Under the pieces are notes generated by a model. That model did no database searches. It worked only from the letters and a program-made list of their open reading frames with translations, and had not been told where the DNA came from. Position numbers and translations under genes: made by a program. DNA of 17,364 bases. It comes from Planctomycetota bacterium (GTDB lineage: Bacteria; Planctomycetota; PUPC01; JACPCR01). Below, piece after piece: positions 14,848-17,364 of this stretch. The stretch is from contig JASLXP010000310.1 in assembly GCA_030740295.1 (NCBI GenBank), positions 1 to 17,364 on the forward strand, in the 5' to 3' direction. How positions within the stretch are numbered: the first letter of the stretch is position 1; each line of letters starts with the position of its first letter.

Positions 14848-16130
14848 AGCTGGCATCTATCGGACTGAATTTTCGCACGGCGCCTGTAGAGGTACGCGAG
14901 CAGCTTGCGTTCGATACCCCTCTGATCATACAGGGCCTGTCCGCGCTGAAGTCCGATTTCAGCATGGACGAGGCGGTCATCCTCTCTACATGCAATCGGG
15001 TAGAGATCTACGCCTCTAGAGAGGAGAGCAGCGTCCACTTCGGCGACCTCGAGAAGTTCCTTTCCTGTTTCCATGAGATCGATCCGCGCGCCCTGGATTC
15101 GAGTCTCTACAAGAAGCGAGATACCGACGCGATAGAGCATCTGTTCCGTGTCGCGGCCAGCATCGATTCCATGGTTCTCGGCGAGACGCAAATACTTGCG
15201 CAGGTAAAAGAGTCCTATCATCTCTCAAAGAAGCACGGCATGATCGGCAGGCTTTTCGATGCGCTCTTCCAGAGCGCTTTTTCCGTGGCGAAGCACATCC
15301 ATTCAAAGACCGAGATTGGCCAGCGGAAAGTTTCAGTCAGCTCGGTGGCCGTGGACTTTGCTGAAAAGATTTTCAATCTCGAAGGCCGCACCATCCTGGT
15401 GCTCGGCGCGGGTAAGATGAGTGAGCTCACACTGACGCATATGGTGGAGAAAGGCGCGGTACGGGTGCTCGTCAGTAATCGCACCTTTGAAAAGGCAGAG
15501 GAACTCGCCGCTAAATTCGGGGGCGAGGCAGTAGCTTTCGATGCCCTTGCCGAGAATCTGGGCAGAGCGGATATCGTAATCTCCAGCACGGGATCGCAGG
15601 ACATGATCGTAAAACCGGATCACGTGCGTGAAGCTCTCCGCAGCCGACGATACCAGCCGATGGTGCTCATCGATATTGCCGTTCCTCGCGACATCGATCC
15701 GGCAGTCAACGAACTCGATAATGTCTACCACTACGACATCGATGACCTCGAGACGATCGTCTCTCAGAACCTGGCGGAGCGCGAAGGTGAGGTAGACGCC
15801 TGCAGGCAGATAGTTTCGCAGAAGGTCAGCGAATTCATTCGTGACCGGCGCATCATCGAAGCAGGCCCCATCATCTCGCAGCTCACCCGGTACGCGCACG
15901 GGATTCGGGAACAGGAACTCGAACGGGTCCTGAACAAACTCGGCGAGATATCGGATAAGGATCGGGAAGAGATCGAATACCTGACGAAACGCATCATCAA
16001 CAAGATGCTCAACAAGCCTATCTCGGCCATCCGCGATGCAGTCGCCGAAGGGGATGGTTACCAGGTGCTGAATACGACCCAGAAGCTCTTCGATCTGGAT
16101 GAGGATGAAGAAGACGCAGGAGAGGCGTGA
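14844..16130 (+). CDS. hemA: Glutamyl-tRNA reductase
   Basis: This 428-residue enzyme reduces glutamyl-tRNA(Glu) with NADPH to glutamate-1-semialdehyde, the first committed step of C5 tetrapyrrole synthesis. Visible signatures are STCNRVEIY at 48-56 with nucleophile Cys50, the conserved GETQILAQVKESY at 113-125, the NADPH-binding GAGK at 188-191, SNRT at 211-214, and a C-terminal helical dimerisation region from about 325. Length is normal. The start is GTG, sharing GTGA with the hemX stop, and GGAGGG lies about 8 nt upstream. The acidic tail (EDEEDAGEA) is a little long. No hemC follows; a convergent gene starts 11 bp later with no room for a terminator. Confidence 0.97.
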   Translation: MKLASIGLNFRTAPVEVREQLAFDTPLIIQGLSALKSDFSMDEAVILSTCNRVEIYASREESSVHFGDLEKFLSCFHEIDPRALDSSLYKKRDTDAIEHLFRVAASIDSMVLGETQILAQVKESYHLSKKHGMIGRLFDALFQSAFSVAKHIHSKTEIGQRKVSVSSVAVDFAEKIFNLEGRTILVLGAGKMSELTLTHMVEKGAVRVLVSNRTFEKAEELAAKFGGEAVAFDALAENLGRADIVISSTGSQDMIVKPDHVREALRSRRYQPMVLIDIAVPRDIDPAVNELDNVYHYDIDDLETIVSQNLAEREGEVDACRQIVSQKVSEFIRDRRIIEAGPIISQLTRYAHGIREQELERVLNKLGEISDKDREEIEYLTKRIINKMLNKPISAIRDAVAEGDGYQVLNTTQKLFDLDEDEEDAGEA

Positions 16131-16141
16131 AAGCCTCGGAA

Positions 16142-16567
16142 TCAATGCGTCTGAAAGAACTCGACAACTTCACCTGACGGGCCTTTGAAAAAGGCGATCG
16201 TCACATGCCAGTCTCCGAGGTCCAGGCTCTTCGGCTCGATGGTGACCTCGTATCCTGCAGCACGCACATGCTCGATGGCCGCGTGAGTGTCTGTGGTGGC
16301 CAGGGCGATATGGGAAACAGGGTCGTTCGGCGCGTCTTCATCTGGTTTGGGCGTGCTCTCTTTCGGTTCGAAAAGTTCCATGTGGCTTCCATCCCCAGTA
16401 TCGAGAAGCGCGATTTTCTGTCCACCACCACTGACGAAATCAACAGCTACTGTCATACCCAGGACGTCCCGGTAGAGCTTCATGGATTCGTCCCAATCTC
16501 GGGTTTGAATAGCGATGTGGTGTGTGCCTCCGCCGGGGATGACGTTGTTCTTTGTTCCGATTGGCAT
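16142..16567 (-). CDS. VOC-family (glyoxalase/bleomycin-resistance fold) protein
   Basis: This 141-residue protein consists of two beta-alpha-beta-beta-beta modules. Likely metal ligands in the usual places are His17 (in HHIAI), Glu64 (in HMELFE), His86 (in SHIAL) and Glu136 (in EVVEFF), so a divalent metal can be bound. The family includes glyoxalase I, extradiol dioxygenases, methylmalonyl-CoA epimerase and antibiotic-resistance proteins; the pattern alone does not choose among them, although lactoylglutathione-lyase-like or epimerase-like activity is plausible. The ATG is preceded by AAAGGA about 9 nt upstream. The gene converges on hemA and lies 77 bp downstream of the binding-protein gene on the same strand, so co-transcription is possible but not certain. 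Confidence 0.9.
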   Translation of the reverse strand: MPIGTKNNVIPGGGTHHIAIQTRDWDESMKLYRDVLGMTVAVDFVSGGGQKIALLDTGDGSHMELFEPKESTPKPDEDAPNDPVSHIALATTDTHAAIEHVRAAGYEVTIEPKSLDLGDWHVTIAFFKGPSGEVVEFFQTH

Positions 16568-16644
16568 AGGGGTGTTCCTTTGGGGTGAGAGAAATCGTAA
16601 TTTTAGATTGGTGAAAGGAGATGGAGACGGTAGAGGAGATAATC

Positions 16645-17364
16645 CTATTCCCCCTTCACATCCTTCGGTGTGATTAATTTGATCGGCACATAGATATCCT
16701 GCCGGGCATTGATATCCAGCGTGCCTGCGAAAACCTGGTAGGCATTGACGATGGCCATGCGACCCATCAGCTCGGGGTCTTGAGCGACCGTGGCTGCCAG
16801 CTCGCCCTTCTTGATCGATTCAAGCGCGTCGGGGTTGCCATCGAATCCAACGACCATGATCTGATCGAGCTTCTGATCGGCTTTGATTGCCTGGAGGGCG
16901 CCGAGCGCCATCTCGTCATTTTCGCAAAAGACTGCGTTGAGGTCCGGGGCCTTTACCAGGAAGTCCTCCATCGTCTGCACGGCGACATCTTTTCGGTGTG
17001 CGGCTACCTGCGGGCCGGCAGCGACGACGAATCCGAATTCATCCACGGCCTGCTTGAAACCCTTCGAGCGGAGACGTCCTGCATAGATCTCCTGAGGGAT
17101 CTGAAGCCACGCTACTTTGATCGGGCCCTCAGCCTTCGCGTTGTCCTTGATGTATTTGCCAGCAAGGTAGCTGCCCTTTGCATTATCGGAAATGGTGAGG
17201 CAGGCATAGTCGCCCTTCCCCGGCCCGACGTCGACGACGATGACCGGGATCCCTTTGGCCTTGCAGAGATCCTCGACCTTGGTGCACGTTTCGTCAGTAA
17301 TGGGTGAAAGCAGGACGGCATCGACGCCCGTCTGCAGAAGGTCTTCCGCCTCGCTGATCTGTTT
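16645..17364 (-). CDS. Sugar-type ABC transporter substrate-binding protein (partial)
   Basis: The reading frame runs off the window end, so only the C-terminal 239 residues are seen and the N-terminus with signal peptide is missing. The sequence fits type 1 periplasmic binding proteins (RbsB-like): TGVDAVLLSP, IPVIVVDV, AWLQIPQEIYAGRLRSKGF, the hinge-lobe segment FCENDEMALGALQAIK and VVGFDGNPDALESIKKGEL. These proteins capture a sugar in the periplasm and hand it to an ABC permease. The ligand is unknown. A GTG at 17046 could be misread as a start, but the frame is open through it and the protein pattern continues upstream. Permease and ATPase genes would be expected beyond the window. Confidence 0.93.
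   Translation of the reverse strand, partial: KQISEAEDLLQTGVDAVLLSPITDETCTKVEDLCKAKGIPVIVVDVGPGKGDYACLTISDNAKGSYLAGKYIKDNAKAEGPIKVAWLQIPQEIYAGRLRSKGFKQAVDEFGFVVAAGPQVAAHRKDVAVQTMEDFLVKAPDLNAVFCENDEMALGALQAIKADQKLDQIMVVGFDGNPDALESIKKGELAATVAQDPELMGRMAIVNAYQVFAGTLDINARQDIYVPIKLITPKDVKGE

Noticed and set aside
14191..14856. 221-codon minus-strand frame opposite hemX
   Set aside because: Antisense shadow of hemX, His/Arg/Gln-rich, no motif.

Overview
This window of about 17.4 kb looks like a chromosomal segment from an uncultured Gram-negative bacterium of moderate-to-high GC content. A Gram-negative envelope is suggested by a very large exported TPR protein with STN-like (secretin/TonB N-terminus) modules, a lipobox-bearing ankyrin lipoprotein, a periplasmic rhodanese and a sugar-type periplasmic binding protein. 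The phylum cannot be fixed from sequence reading alone. Abundant 7-8 bp degenerate tandem repeats in gene borders, with Gfo/Idh/MocA, esterase and sugar-ABC genes nearby, would fit several environmental lineages (for example planctomycete-like or candidate-phylum genomes); that is inference. There is no rRNA, tRNA, CRISPR array, transposase or phage structural gene.

Region 1 (1-4969). A single minus-strand gene of 1435 codons encodes an exported TPR/STN-like protein. It is bracketed by short tandem-repeat arrays whose orientation is inverted between its two sides: a heptamer array and an octamer array after its stop codon, and a heptamer array plus a 25-unit octamer array before its start. 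The gene-free stretch 4491-4969 holds little else than these arrays, two small hairpins and a 9-bp direct repeat.

Region 2 (4970-6620, minus strand). A membrane protein with an HELSH zinc-protease motif (M50-like, TTG start) follows 21 bp after an open frame that looks coding but has no normal start codon, probably a broken gene. Upstream is a well-formed periplasmic single-domain rhodanese.

Region 3 (6914-11153). An alpha/beta-hydrolase (esterase-like) on the plus strand converges on a Gfo/Idh/MocA-type oxidoreductase on the minus strand. The oxidoreductase is divergent from a GT-C family glycosyltransferase that carries an extra N-terminal periplasmic domain.

Region 4 (11291-13985, minus strand). 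A likely operon encodes a dimeric-type dUTPase, a single-pass membrane protein of unknown function (start and stop overlapping in TGATG), and then an ankyrin-repeat lipoprotein. It has a recognisable -35/-10 promoter, a perfect 22-bp inverted repeat just downstream of the predicted transcription start, and an intrinsic-terminator-like hairpin upstream of the promoter. This is the least explained gene set in the window.

Region 5 (14017-17364). hemX (CcsA/HemX-type membrane protein) and hemA (glutamyl-tRNA reductase) overlap by 4 bp and form the start of the C5 haem pathway. No hemC or hemD follows; instead a VOC-family gene converges on hemA, and upstream of it lies a sugar-type ABC substrate-binding protein cut by the window end. 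Positions 1-50 show nothing I can support.
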